Shown piece after piece: positions 1-10,430 of a stretch of DNA of 64,000 nt (position 1 is its first letter; each line of letters starts with the position of its first letter). The notes beneath the pieces were generated by a model, which had not been told where the DNA came from, made no database searches, and saw nothing but the letters and a program-made list of their open reading frames with translations. The position numbers were made by a program, and so were the translations under genes. The stretch lies in assembly GCF_020144665.1 (NCBI RefSeq), contig NZ_JAAHBQ010000014.1, forward strand, positions 1-64,000, in the 5' to 3' direction. The DNA comes from Oscillatoria salina IIICB1. Lineage in GTDB: Bacteria; Cyanobacteriota; Cyanobacteriia; Cyanobacteriales; SIO1D9.

Positions 1-25
1 TGCAGGAGAGGGGTTGGGGGAGAGG

Positions 26-301
26 TTAACGATGTACTCGAATGCGCTTACTTGGATTTTGTTTTCTAATCCAAGAAAGGAATTTTTGCATTTGTGGTTC
101 GCTTTTCAGTTTTTCAATTGTATTGAGGTTTTGGGCTAAATATTTATTATCAAAAAGAGCGTGGATTTGTCGATGACAAGCCGAGCAAATATCCGTAGTT
201 GGACCAGCATTAGCTTGTTTGCGTTTGACGCTTTGTTTTGGGACAAGGTGATGGACTGTCAAATTGTCCGTTTTTCTTTCGCATAACTCGCACTTCATCA
301 T
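26..301 (-). CDS. small HNH endonuclease-type protein
   Basis: About 91 residues. The sequence shows two CxxC zinc-knuckle pairs (CELC near the N-terminus, CSACH near residue 56) and a central HHLVP, followed by HRQIH. This is the usual layout of small zinc-bound HNH nucleases (HHL...CxxCHxxIH). I start it at one of the two adjacent ATGs at 299-301 and 296-298, because the HNH core begins immediately after them; an upstream in-frame ATG would add 16 residues with no recognisable homology. No good Shine-Dalgarno is visible. It stands alone on the minus strand with no partner gene in the window, so a role (homing, restriction or repair) cannot be assigned. Confidence 0.75.
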   Translation of the reverse strand: MMKCELCERKTDNLTVHHLVPKQSVKRKQANAGPTTDICSACHRQIHALFDNKYLAQNLNTIEKLKSEPQMQKFLSWIRKQNPSKRIRVHR

Positions 302-598
302 TAAAAATTTTATATATATTTTTCTATTATAGCTCATTTGACGAGCCAAAAATTTAAATTTCTGTCAAAATAAAAATGACTTGTGACCAAACCGAGCTAG
401 AGCGAAATTTATTTTCAAGATTGGTAAATTTAACCAGAGTTAAGGACGATTTCGTACTGAAGCTAAATAGAAGTTTGAATTAAACTAAAGACAATTAATA
501 AATAAAATCCCGATCCTGTAACTAAAAATGTATCAGGCGATCGCTGTTAGTCGGGATTGACCCTATCATGAGGAATAAATATTAAAGCGTTTTCTCAG

Positions 599-1312
599 AT
601 GGCTCATAAAAATCATTTACTAGCAATCCTGACAGAGCAAATGTACGATACACTAGCTCCTAATTTACACCAAGTTTCACTAAATCGCGGCGATATGCTG
701 CATTTACCAAACGAAACTATTAACGAACTTTATTTTCCGATTGATTGCTTGCTTTCGATAACAATTACCATGTCAAATGGTGCGACAGCAGAAACAGGGG
801 TAGTCGGCAACCGGGAAGTGATTGGAATAAATGCTTTTATGGGTGGAAGAGAAACCACCCAAACTGAATATGTAGTTCAGATTGCCGGAACTGCGATGAA
901 GATCGATGCGGAAATAATGCGTCGAGAGTTCCAGAAAAACCAAGAATTGCGCGACGTAATGTTGCGTTATACCCAAGCTTTCATTGCACAGATTTCCCAG
1001 AGTGTTGCTTGTAACCGCCTTCACCAGATCGAACAAAGACTTGCGCGTTGGCTGTTAGAAGTACAAGATCGTATTAATTCGGACGAGCTTATTTTAACCC
1101 AAGAATTAATTAGTAATATGCTGGGCGTGCGGCGTTCTGGTGTCACCCAAGCTGCGCAAAAACTTCAGGAGGAAGGTTTAATCAGTTACAGTCGCGGTCA
1201 TATTCAGATCCTTAACCAACAGAAACTAGAAGCAAAATCTTGTGAATGTTTTGAGGTGGTAAGGGATGAATACGATCGCTTGCTGGGAAGAAAAAACAGG
1301 GGTAAAAAATGA
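599..1312 (+). CDS. Crp/Fnr-family transcriptional regulator
   Basis: 237 residues, the normal length for the family. Residues about 15-125 form a cyclic-nucleotide-binding-type beta roll, followed by a long dimerisation helix (about 125-150) and a C-terminal winged helix whose recognition region reads GVRRSGVTQAAQKLQEEGLI. The phosphate-binding-cassette Arg-Ser typical of cAMP-responsive Crp is not evident, so it may sense another ligand or none (inference). The stop codon overlaps the start of the downstream receiver-like gene (ATGA), so the two are probably translationally coupled and act together. The target genes are unknown. Confidence 0.9.
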   Translation: MAHKNHLLAILTEQMYDTLAPNLHQVSLNRGDMLHLPNETINELYFPIDCLLSITITMSNGATAETGVVGNREVIGINAFMGGRETTQTEYVVQIAGTAMKIDAEIMRREFQKNQELRDVMLRYTQAFIAQISQSVACNRLHQIEQRLARWLLEVQDRINSDELILTQELISNMLGVRRSGVTQAAQKLQEEGLISYSRGHIQILNQQKLEAKSCECFEVVRDEYDRLLGRKNRGKK

Positions 1313-1707
1313 GTGTTCCACAAGAGAAATTAAAAATTTTGCTGATTGAGCCAGATGAAGAAGTGCGATCGCTATTAGTCGAAAATCTCAGACTCAAAGG
1401 CTATCATGTTTTCCTAGCGATCGACGAAGAAACAGCCCTAGCCCGCACCAGAGATGGATGCGAACGCCCCGATTTAATTTTACTCAATCAGGTAGGCAAA
1501 ACTATCGACGAGTACATGGAAATGGGTATCCGCATCCGCGAAAACGCTCAGGTATCGGTACTCACGCCAATTGTTGTTATAGCGGAAAAATATGGCATAG
1601 AGTTAGAAGGTAGCGATATCAAGGTTGGCGAGAATAAGTACGTTACCTACCCAGAAGATGCCGAACAATTAATGAATCTGCTAGATCGGCTCTGTAATCC
1701 ATCTTAG
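1309..1707 (+). CDS. degenerate response-regulator receiver protein
   Basis: 132 residues, a stand-alone receiver fold. The N-terminal strand and acidic pocket are kept (KILLIEPDEEVRSLL), and so is the strand that should carry the phospho-acceptor. However, the expected PDLILLD reads PDLILLN, with Asn60 (codon AAT at 1486-1488) in place of the phosphorylated Asp. The conserved Lys near the C-terminus is also not obvious (NKYVTYPEDAEQL). It is therefore probably not phosphorylated in the usual way. It overlaps the Crp/Fnr gene by 4 bp, which suggests an accessory or modulator role for that regulator. No output domain is present. Confidence 0.85.
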   Translation: MSVPQEKLKILLIEPDEEVRSLLVENLRLKGYHVFLAIDEETALARTRDGCERPDLILLNQVGKTIDEYMEMGIRIRENAQVSVLTPIVVIAEKYGIELEGSDIKVGENKYVTYPEDAEQLMNLLDRLCNPS

Positions 1708-1713
1708 AATTGG

Positions 1714-1739
1714 TAGAGACGCTGCAAGCAACGTCTCTA
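1714..1739. terminator. GTAGAGACGTTG-type palindrome between convergent genes
   Basis: An inverted repeat with 10-11 bp arms (AGAGACGCTG / CAACGTCTCT, one mismatch) and a CAAG loop. It lies in the 52-bp gap between the receiver gene and the convergent Calx-beta gene. It belongs to the same palindrome family as the copies at 17513 and 19587. It could end both transcripts, but there is no clear T-tract. Confidence 0.5.
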
Positions 1740-1759
1740 GATCGCATCTGTGGGAATTT

Positions 1760-4700
1760 TTATGTGGTAGTTGTTTCCACAGGAGGTAAGATAACTTGGA
1801 CAGTGTAGTCCTCGAAATCCGAGTCACCTAAATTCGGTAAATCTTCAAAACCAAACGTATTATCTCCTAACAAACGAATATGGTCAGAATCATCCGGGTT
1901 AGCATCCAAGAAGGGGAAGTAAGCAACCGGAATTCCCTCTAGGAGTTCATTACCAGGATTTTCATCCAAGAATTCATCCCTGGTACCACCAGCAATAATA
2001 TAAGGTGCGAGCAAACCTTGTAGAGGTCCGGGTATAGCTTCTTCATCCTCAAAGAAGCGAACCGTATTATTAGCGATCGCTGCTTCAGCGTAACCTTCAT
2101 CTCCTGGTTCGAGTCCGCTAATTAAAGTTCCATCAGTGTCAGCGACAATATAGAAGCCAATCGTATTATCCAAAGCCGCAAAACTATTCAGGTCAAATTC
2201 CGCTTCCACTGTTTCTGGCGATCGCAAATCGATCAATTCAACAATTCCTTGGGGTCCAGTTCCCCTGGGTGCGGGTAAATCGTTCGCCACCTCTACTTCC
2301 ATCAGCACATCGTTAAAATCTTGGTCACCACCACCTAATAAGTCTTCCCAAGCGAAAGTAAATTTCTCCTCTCCTGCTTCGGGAACGTCGAAGTGAGGGG
2401 AACCATCGAGATTAGCTTCCGGAATCGCAAAGAAGACATCAGCCGTTTCTCGTCCCGCATCTAAATCTTGGCGTACTTGGTCGATACTACCATCAGACAC
2501 CAGGAAGAAAACAATATTTGCACCACCATCAAACGTAATTTGGCGAGTAGATTGCAAATCTTGCAGTACAGTGCGCGGTAAAGCGGTGAAAATCGACCGT
2601 CCTTGGTTAATCGCCGCCCGGACATATTCTTCCGAACCCGGAGAAATTCCATTAATCGTTCCTTGTGAGTCATCAGCAATAACATAACCAATTTCATTGA
2701 CATGGTTCGCATTGCGTTCGGTAAACGTAAACAACAGTTGAGTTTCCCCAGCTTCCTCAGAGATAAAGAAGAGATTATTATCAGTGCGGTTGAAAATTTG
2801 GTCATCATCAGTGACTTCCACTTCAACCTGAGTAGGTTCGACTTCTAAATACTCTTCCGCACTACCTTCAGCCACCGTATGAGTAATAATCCGAGTACGA
2901 TTTCCTTCAGGTTCATTGTCATTTTCCACACTTACACTAATCGTGCGTGGTTGGTCAAAATTTTCCGGAGTAAAGACAATCTCATTACCAGAAGCGCCTT
3001 CAATTTCCACCTCATCATCGTCAGCACTAAGCTCAATAGTCACATTAGCACTAGGACGATTAGAAAGAGCCAGGGTATAAGTATCGCCATCACCACCCTC
3101 AACAACTTGAGTATTGTTGTCAGATTCATTAACAATCAAACCAAAGTCATTATCGGTGACATTAACAGTAATCTCTTGAGTCGAGACACCATCAACAGCG
3201 ATCGCCTCATTAGTATAGCGATCGTCACTGCTGCTAACCATGTGCAGAATTGTACTGGTATGTTCGCCTTCTACTTCCTCATCATCTACTCCAGTCACAT
3301 TCACCACTTGCGGTGTATCAAAGTTCTCCTCGGTAAACACCAGCGAAACCTGATTTCCGCCACCATTACCTAAATCCGTCTCCTCATCCGGGTCAAGAAT
3401 TACCGTCACTTCACCCACCGGTGCAGTAGTTAAGACCACTGAATAAGTATCGCTAGTACCACCTTCAGCAACGCTAGTATTACCGCCAGTTTGGCTAATC
3501 GCCACACCCGCATCATCATCGAGGATATTGACAGTTAATTCACCCAAATTCTCGCCATCAATATTAATCGGGACATCATTGTTGTTATAGTCAGGGTCAT
3601 CACTACTGAAACTAAACGAAACCGTACCCGTGTGGGAACCTTCAACTAGCGAATCATTGAGCGCCCGCACGGTAAACTCCTGAGAGAAGAAAGCATTATT
3701 CGGCGTAAACGTCAGCGTCAGCGTTCCATCTTCCCCTGCATCAACCAGTTCCACCTGGTCATCGGGCGTAACCGTTACCGTCACCTCACTGACAGGAACG
3801 CTATTTAACCGCAGCGAGAATGTATCCGTGTCGCCACCTTCGACCACAGTAGCATTACCATCCTCTAAGGCAACGTTCAAAGCGGCGGTATCATCATCGC
3901 TGATTTGAACATTAATATCGGGAATCTCAAAATTTTGATATTGAGGGTCATCGCTAGTGACGCGATGGAAAAGAGTAGCACTTCTGTCTCCCCGATTGGT
4001 TTGGTCATTCGGGAAAGCTGCCACATTCACCGTTTGTGGGTCAAGGGCGCTTGCGTCATCCTCAAATGTAAGCGTAACTGGTTGACCTGCGCCGTTTCCC
4101 AGGTCTACTTGGGCGTTACTAGGAGTGACAGTAACGTTAACTGCGGCTTCAGGAATCGTATCCAGACGAACCGTATAACCATCAGTTTCGCTACCTTCGA
4201 CAACAGCAATACTTCCAGACTCTGGAGAAGCAATAATTCGCGCCGTATCGTTATCTTGGATTGTTACCGACGCATCATCGATACTAATGTTGTTGAAGCG
4301 AGGGTCGTTACTAGTGACAGTATGAGTAATCCGAGAAATTCGTTCGGCGTTGTCTTGAGCGATGTTGTCGTCAAAAGCTCGCACCGTAACCGTTTGCGGA
4401 TTTAAAGCATTTTCCGGGGTAAAGGTGAGCGAAACAGGTATTCCCGGACCGCGTCCGAGGTCGAGTTCGTCGCTAGGTGCAACCGAGATAGTGACATCAT
4501 CTTCGGGAACAGAATCGAGGCGAAGTTCGTAGGAGTCAGTACCACCACTTTCGCTGACGATAATTCCTTCGGTTCCCGAACCTACTAAGGCGTTAATAAT
4601 TACATCGCCAGTGTCATTGTCTTCGATATCAACAACGAGTTGGTTGGTTTGTTCGGAGATTGGTTCACCTTCATCGTCATTTTCCCCGGTAAAGACAGTA

Positions 4701-7700
4701 AATTGTACATCCGCACCATTGTAGTCAGGGTCTGAGGAATTAACTCGGTGGATAATTGTTCCGGTGTGGTCGCTTTCTAAATCATCGTCCTCGATCGCTT
4801 GAACGGTGACAACTTGCGCTTCGTTAAAGTTTTCTGGGGTAAACGTGAGGGTAAGGGCGACCCCAGCACCGTTACCGAGGTCGATTTCTTCGTCGGGGTC
4901 AACAGTAACGCGGACGTTAGCGGTAGGTTGACTGTCGAGGCGAATTTCGTAGATGTCAGTATCGCCAGCTTCGGAAACTTCAGTATTACCGAGGGTTTGA
5001 ATAATACTGACACCAGGAGTATCGTTATCAGCGATCGCTACTTGCAATTCGTTGGTGTCTTCACCATCGACGCTGATATCTACTTCTTCTCCTGAGTAGT
5101 CGGGGTCGCTACTCTCGACTTCATGAATTAGTCGCCCAAAGTGGGGTGTATCTTCGGCTAAAGAGTCATCAAATGCGCTGACGTTAACGGTTTGGGGAAT
5201 ATCCCAATCTTGGGGAGTGAATGTTAGCGTCAGGATACCATCATCGTTTGCCCCTTCTAAGAGTAATTCTTGGTCGGGGGTAATTGTAACTGTTACTTCG
5301 GCGATCGGTTGACGGTTCAAAACTACGTCATAAGTATCAGTTTCACCTGCTTCTGAAACTTCGGTACTTTCGTCAGTTTGAGTAATACTGACACCAGGAG
5401 TATCGTTATCTTCGATTTCAATCTCGAATTCGTTAACTCGTTCGCCATCGATCGTTTGACCGATCGCTACTCCATCAACGCTAATGGGAATTGTACTACG
5501 AAGATATTCCGGGTCAGTGCTAGTTACTGTCACGCTGACGATTCCAGGATCGGGATTATCTTCATCCTCTCGTTCCGTATCGTCAAACGCTGTCACTGTA
5601 ACGATTTGCGGTTCGTCGAAGTTTTCCGGCGTGAAGAATAGCGCCAGAGGATTATCTACTCCTTCACCGAGACTAATTTCGCCATTAGGGTCAAGAGTAA
5701 CAGTCACATCAGCGATCGGTCGCTTATCGAGGCTAATTTCAAACGTATCAGTCGCCCCATCTTCAGTAATCAGGCTACTTCCTTCAGTTTGGAAAATACT
5801 GACACCAGCAACATCGTTATCGCGAACGTTAACCTGAAGTTCCCCAAAAGATTGTCCTTCGGTAGGTTCGCCATCAATCAGGATCGGAGTTCCACTGCGG
5901 TTTCCACCAACGATCGCCGTTTGGTAATCTGGGTCATTACTAGTAACAGTATGAACTAAAGTGCTGAAGTGGGGACCTTCTTGTTCTTCATCGTCTACCG
6001 CTTGAATATTAACTGCTTGGGGACTATCGAAGTTATCCGGGCTAAACGTGAGAATGATTAAATTACCCGGACCATCACCGAGGTTAGTTTCCTCATCCGG
6101 CTGAATCAAGACAGTGACATCATCTGTCGGTGCTGCACTGAGACTAACAAAATAGGTATCCTCTAGCCCATTTTCCGACACATTCGTGCTGCCATCAGTT
6201 TGTTCGATCAGTACCGCCGGATTAGTATCGTCAATATTAACCGTGAGCAGAGGAGTAGCCGCACCATTAATTAAAATTGGCGCTACACCCAAGTTATAAT
6301 TTGGGTCATCGCTACGGAAAGTATGGATAATCGTCCCCGTATGTGGACCCTCAAACTCCTCATCAGCGATCGCCCGCACCCGAACATCTTGGTTGATTAA
6401 GGCATTATCGTTAGTAAAAGTAAATGTTACCGGATTACCAGCCCCAGCAAATTCCTCTGTCGCTGGGTCGAATAACTCAATTTCGTTATTCGGATTCAGA
6501 GTAACTTCTACCTCAACTTCACTGGAATCATCGCGTCGCGGGAAAGTCGCCAAACGAATCGAATAAGTTCCTTCACTACCCTCATTAATATCCAGTTCTG
6601 GATCTTCAGTGATAATTACAGCCGGTTCGTCGTCATCCTCTTGACGCAACTCAATCGTCGGAATTGGCGTATCTTCATTGTTATAATTCGGGTCGCTAGT
6701 ATATGTCACCGAGACACGGAAGCGATCGATTAAACCATCGCGATCGCGATCGAATGCTCCGACATCTCCATCGTCAATAAAGTCGATCGGTGCATCAAAG
6801 TCGAAATCATCGATTGGGAACAGCCAATCAGCAGTTTCAGCGAGAATTGCTTGTTGAAGATTTTCGGGATCGATCTCCGTAAGTCGGACGATATCGTCAT
6901 CATCAACAGCACTAAGGATAAAGCTATCAAACGTATAGAAAAGAGTCCTTGCTGTCGAAATCGGGTGAAAAAGGAGACTAATCAAATCGCCTTCGTCGCG
7001 ATTATCCTGCGGTCCTACAGTTAAAGGAATATTCTCTGGTAGTAAAGCCGCCGAACCACGAGGAATAATTCGGTCTACCGGGTCGCCAAAACCAGGATTA
7101 GCAGCATTAAGGATATTTTCTACTTCACCAGTTACAGGATCTTCGCGACGAAAGATCGTTTCTGTAAGTCCAGGTAAAAATGCTGATTGTGCTTCTACAA
7201 GTTCTCCGGTTTCCGGATTAATAGTTAGGTAGGGTAAATCGATCCGAGTATTTTGATTACTGGGGATGATGCTGTAGAAAAAGTATCCGTCACTATCCCC
7301 ATCAATGATGGGAATAGTTTCCAGACGAACATTATAGGAACCGCTATTGCCTTCGCTAATAATCAGACTACCATCGGGAATCGAAGTATCGACGGTGGCA
7401 AAATCATCATCGAAAATATTGACTGTGAGGCGATTACTGATAGTACCATCTTCAAAGACGATCGGTAGATTTGATAAAGCCGGATTGTTACTGGTGACTG
7501 CGTGCTGGATAACGCTGATTCGGTCTGGGGGATTAGGTTCACCTGGTTCTGGGTCAACGTTTTGGTCGATTTCGTCGTTCGATGCGAGGACGTTAATCGT
7601 TTCGATGAGGTCATCCGCAGTAAAGGTCACTTCCACTGGTCTACCCAAACCACCGCCGATTTCCAGGTTCGGAAATGAGGTAGGAAATTCGGGGAAAGGA

Positions 7701-10162
7701 TCGAATTGATCGCTTCTACTGGCGACTACACTGACGGTTTCTCCAGGTTCTAAGTCAGCGTTAACCAGTCGGAGACGGTAGCTGAGTAATTCTCTTTCAC
7801 CGAGATTGACTTCGTTGGTGGAAATTTCTTCAACAATGATTCTCGCTTCGGTGTCGTCGTCGAGAATTTCGACATTGAGAGTATTGCTCAGATTGCCATT
7901 AATACTGACTTTACCTTGAGACGCTCCACTAAAGCGGGGATCGGCACTACTGAGGGTTTGGACTAAACTGACAATTTCGTCTTCTTGGTCGGGATCTTCT
8001 ACTCCCGTGAAAGTAACGGTTTGCGGTGTATCGAAGTTATCCGGGGTAAAGGTAAGGTTGAAAGGAACGCCAGCACCGTTACCTAAATCGATAGCGTCGC
8101 TGCTAGGTGTGACGGTGAGAGTAACGTTAGCAGTTGGTTGTAGATTCAGCCTTACTTGGTAACTACCAGTGTTGTCACCACCTTCAAGCACGGCGACATC
8201 GGGGTCTTCGGTGGTAATTACTGCTCCGGCATCATTATCGGTGATGTTAACTGTAATGTCACTTACCTGATTGCCGTTAATCAGGAATGGAACCCCCGGA
8301 CCGTAGTTTACATCAGGAGAAAAAGACGCGATGGAAATGGTGCGGACGCGATCGCCCTCAAGCACGTTATCGTCTTCTGCACTCACCGTCACTGTTTGCG
8401 GTTGGTCGTAATTTTCTGGGGTGAAGGTGAGTGTAATTGTTTCTTCTACTCCATCACCAACATCAATTTGAGCGCCGGGAATGAGATCGATTTGTACTTC
8501 GTCATCGGGAATTGTAGCTAATTGGATCTCGAAAGTGTCGGTGATTTCGCCTTCAACGATGTTAACGGTTTCACCTGTTTGAGTAATGATGATTCCCGCT
8601 TCGTCGTTCTCTTCAATATTGAATCTGACTTCGTTCGTGGTTGAACCATTGACAATGAATGGGACATTTGCTCCTGGTGCGTAGCGAGGATCGGTCAGTA
8701 TGTTATCCGGAGTAGTAATTTCGTGGGTAATTAACCCAATATCTTCTGGGTCAATAGTGGCATCGTCAAGAGCCGTAACAACCACAGGTTGGCTGAATTG
8801 AGCGTTATCAGTAGTAAACCTGAGTCTGATTGCTTCGCCCGGATTAGCCCCATTGAGGCTAATTTCTTCGTTGGGAGTCAGCGTAATAATAACGGTAGCG
8901 TCGAGATTGTCATCGCGACGGGGGAAGGTAGCAAGGCGAACAAAATAGGTAGCTGAGTTTCCACCTTCGGTGACAATGCGCTCGTCTTGAGTAATTGTCA
9001 CTGCGGGTACATCGTTATCTAATTGAGTTACTTCGATTGTGGGAACTAACTCGTTATCGATCAGATCGTCTTGTAGATAGTAGTTGGGGTCAGATTGAAT
9101 TGTAGTGCTAGCAAGGACTTGGTCTGTGAAACCATCACCATCCCGGTCAAATCTTTGTATTTCATCGGGAGTAATCACAAAATCAATGATGGTTTCATTA
9201 ATAAATTGATCGATTAACTGTTCAGTGCGCTGGATAATTTGCTCTTGAGGAATTTCTGCATTATCACCGAGGATTTCTCTTAATTCCGCGATCGCTTCGT
9301 CTCTAAATCCATTGTCGTTTACTTCTATTTCCTCGGTAAATGTAGCTTCTGGCAAAAAGTCATGAAAAATCCTGGCGATCACTTCGCCTTCGTCGCGCAG
9401 GTCGTCTGGTCCGACGCTTACGGGTATAATTCTGGGGTCGAGAATGCCATTTCCCCCGAAGGCTAAATCCTCTGTACCGAGAATTCTCAGAATCCCACCA
9501 CCAAGAAGATTTTCGGTTCCAGCAATATCAACTACTTCACCAGTTAATAAGCTGATACGCTGATCTGCGACACCAACACCAGTTTTTTGATTGTTAATGT
9601 CGATCCTCATGAATATAGGAGCAATGGGAATTGTTTCTAGCCGGATTTGATATTCTCCATTCCCATTTTCATCCAGGACAATTACACCTTCGGGTGGAGA
9701 GGTATCTATCTCTGAGAAGTCGTCATCGAAGAAATCAATATTTACTTGACGATTCTGCGTATTTTCAATAAAGATATCTGCGTTAGAGATAGCAATATTA
9801 GTGTCAATAATTTCAAACGTTAGCGTTGCAAAACGATCTGGCTCGCTAATATCGTCAAAAATATTATCGATATTCCGGTCAATATCGTCATTGAAATCAA
9901 AAATCTTGAGCGTGCGTGTCTGGGAAATATCCTCTGTACGCGAGTTAAAATCATCAATTCGGAAACTAAAATCTTCTCCCGGTCCCGCACCAACATCAAC
10001 AAAATCAGAATTATTGTTAATCCTAATATCAACAAATTCACCTTCTGCGAGGTCGATATCTTCGATACTGACTTCGTAAGTTAAAACCTGACCTTCATTG
10101 AGGTTGATATCGGAACCTAAAAGTAGATTGGAAGTGATACTGTTAATTCTTACTTCAGCCAT
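1760..10162 (-). CDS. giant Calx-beta-type repeat protein with C-terminal DUF4114 domains
   Basis: 2800 residues, strongly acidic and almost free of Cys. From about residue 100 to 2400 it contains roughly 16 degenerate repeats of 120-170 residues. Each has the cadence GVSITQT..TxVSE.G.TDTYEV.L...P...VTVTI.P..E..LG.G....LTFTPENFD.PQTVTVxAFDD...E..H...I.H.V.S.DP.Y, which is a Calx-beta-like Ca-binding beta-sandwich pattern. The C-terminal ~300 residues carry two DUF4114-like segments, with FAWEDLLGGGDQDFNDVLME in the first and FGFEDLPNLGDSDFEDYTVQ at the very end. There is no N-terminal signal peptide, so export by a type I system and a surface or matrix adhesin role are inferred. AAGGAAA lies about 7 bases upstream of the ATG at 10162. 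No secretion genes adjoin it. Confidence 0.9.
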   Translation of the reverse strand: MAEVRINSITSNLLLGSDINLNEGQVLTYEVSIEDIDLAEGEFVDIRINNNSDFVDVGAGPGEDFSFRIDDFNSRTEDISQTRTLKIFDFNDDIDRNIDNIFDDISEPDRFATLTFEIIDTNIAISNADIFIENTQNRQVNIDFFDDDFSEIDTSPPEGVIVLDENGNGEYQIRLETIPIAPIFMRIDINNQKTGVGVADQRISLLTGEVVDIAGTENLLGGGILRILGTEDLAFGGNGILDPRIIPVSVGPDDLRDEGEVIARIFHDFLPEATFTEEIEVNDNGFRDEAIAELREILGDNAEIPQEQIIQRTEQLIDQFINETIIDFVITPDEIQRFDRDGDGFTDQVLASTTIQSDPNYYLQDDLIDNELVPTIEVTQLDNDVPAVTITQDERIVTEGGNSATYFVRLATFPRRDDNLDATVIITLTPNEEISLNGANPGEAIRLRFTTDNAQFSQPVVVTALDDATIDPEDIGLITHEITTPDNILTDPRYAPGANVPFIVNGSTTNEVRFNIEENDEAGIIITQTGETVNIVEGEITDTFEIQLATIPDDEVQIDLIPGAQIDVGDGVEETITLTFTPENYDQPQTVTVSAEDDNVLEGDRVRTISIASFSPDVNYGPGVPFLINGNQVSDITVNITDNDAGAVITTEDPDVAVLEGGDNTGSYQVRLNLQPTANVTLTVTPSSDAIDLGNGAGVPFNLTFTPDNFDTPQTVTFTGVEDPDQEDEIVSLVQTLSSADPRFSGASQGKVSINGNLSNTLNVEILDDDTEARIIVEEISTNEVNLGERELLSYRLRLVNADLEPGETVSVVASRSDQFDPFPEFPTSFPNLEIGGGLGRPVEVTFTADDLIETINVLASNDEIDQNVDPEPGEPNPPDRISVIQHAVTSNNPALSNLPIVFEDGTISNRLTVNIFDDDFATVDTSIPDGSLIISEGNSGSYNVRLETIPIIDGDSDGYFFYSIIPSNQNTRIDLPYLTINPETGELVEAQSAFLPGLTETIFRREDPVTGEVENILNAANPGFGDPVDRIIPRGSAALLPENIPLTVGPQDNRDEGDLISLLFHPISTARTLFYTFDSFILSAVDDDDIVRLTEIDPENLQQAILAETADWLFPIDDFDFDAPIDFIDDGDVGAFDRDRDGLIDRFRVSVTYTSDPNYNNEDTPIPTIELRQEDDDEPAVIITEDPELDINEGSEGTYSIRLATFPRRDDSSEVEVEVTLNPNNEIELFDPATEEFAGAGNPVTFTFTNDNALINQDVRVRAIADEEFEGPHTGTIIHTFRSDDPNYNLGVAPILINGAATPLLTVNIDDTNPAVLIEQTDGSTNVSENGLEDTYFVSLSAAPTDDVTVLIQPDEETNLGDGPGNLIILTFSPDNFDSPQAVNIQAVDDEEQEGPHFSTLVHTVTSNDPDYQTAIVGGNRSGTPILIDGEPTEGQSFGELQVNVRDNDVAGVSIFQTEGSSLITEDGATDTFEISLDKRPIADVTVTLDPNGEISLGEGVDNPLALFFTPENFDEPQIVTVTAFDDTEREDEDNPDPGIVSVTVTSTDPEYLRSTIPISVDGVAIGQTIDGERVNEFEIEIEDNDTPGVSITQTDESTEVSEAGETDTYDVVLNRQPIAEVTVTITPDQELLLEGANDDGILTLTFTPQDWDIPQTVNVSAFDDSLAEDTPHFGRLIHEVESSDPDYSGEEVDISVDGEDTNELQVAIADNDTPGVSIIQTLGNTEVSEAGDTDIYEIRLDSQPTANVRVTVDPDEEIDLGNGAGVALTLTFTPENFNEAQVVTVQAIEDDDLESDHTGTIIHRVNSSDPDYNGADVQFTVFTGENDDEGEPISEQTNQLVVDIEDNDTGDVIINALVGSGTEGIIVSESGGTDSYELRLDSVPEDDVTISVAPSDELDLGRGPGIPVSLTFTPENALNPQTVTVRAFDDNIAQDNAERISRITHTVTSNDPRFNNISIDDASVTIQDNDTARIIASPESGSIAVVEGSETDGYTVRLDTIPEAAVNVTVTPSNAQVDLGNGAGQPVTLTFEDDASALDPQTVNVAAFPNDQTNRGDRSATLFHRVTSDDPQYQNFEIPDINVQISDDDTAALNVALEDGNATVVEGGDTDTFSLRLNSVPVSEVTVTVTPDDQVELVDAGEDGTLTLTFTPNNAFFSQEFTVRALNDSLVEGSHTGTVSFSFSSDDPDYNNNDVPINIDGENLGELTVNILDDDAGVAISQTGGNTSVAEGGTSDTYSVVLTTAPVGEVTVILDPDEETDLGNGGGNQVSLVFTEENFDTPQVVNVTGVDDEEVEGEHTSTILHMVSSSDDRYTNEAIAVDGVSTQEITVNVTDNDFGLIVNESDNNTQVVEGGDGDTYTLALSNRPSANVTIELSADDDEVEIEGASGNEIVFTPENFDQPRTISVSVENDNEPEGNRTRIITHTVAEGSAEEYLEVEPTQVEVEVTDDDQIFNRTDNNLFFISEEAGETQLLFTFTERNANHVNEIGYVIADDSQGTINGISPGSEEYVRAAINQGRSIFTALPRTVLQDLQSTRQITFDGGANIVFFLVSDGSIDQVRQDLDAGRETADVFFAIPEANLDGSPHFDVPEAGEEKFTFAWEDLLGGGDQDFNDVLMEVEVANDLPAPRGTGPQGIVELIDLRSPETVEAEFDLNSFAALDNTIGFYIVADTDGTLISGLEPGDEGYAEAAIANNTVRFFEDEEAIPGPLQGLLAPYIIAGGTRDEFLDENPGNELLEGIPVAYFPFLDANPDDSDHIRLLGDNTFGFEDLPNLGDSDFEDYTVQVILPPVETTTT

Positions 10163-10197
10163 GATGAGATTTCCTTAGTTAATAGGTGGTAGATGAT

Positions 10198-10272
10198 GGT
10201 CAGTTACCAGTTATCAGTTATCAGTTATCCGTTCTTTGTTGGTTGTTGGTTGTCGGTTGTCGGGTGGTGGAT
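10198..10272. repeat. short tandem heptamer repeats (CAGTTAT / GGTTGTT type)
   Basis: Runs of CAGTTATCAGTTAT-like and GTTGGTTGTCGGTTGTCGG-like heptamers lie upstream of the Calx-beta gene. They match the short tandemly repeated sequences (STRR) common in filamentous cyanobacterial intergenic DNA. I see no coding potential. Confidence 0.7.
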
Positions 10273-10430
10273 AGTTAAGACTCGTCAATAATCGATCGAT
10301 CTAAGAGTTCCCAATCCGCGATCCGCTGTTACCAATCTCTAGTTCAGTTTATTACTTTCGGTATATTTTCTTGCTCTTGACCTGTTGGTTCATAGCAACC
10401 TCGACTTAGCAGTGAGCAATGACAGAGGGG

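Noticed and set aside
2461-10079. Many open frames on both strands inside the Calx-beta gene
   Set aside because: They are low-complexity shadows of the repeats, without family matches or ribosome-binding sites.
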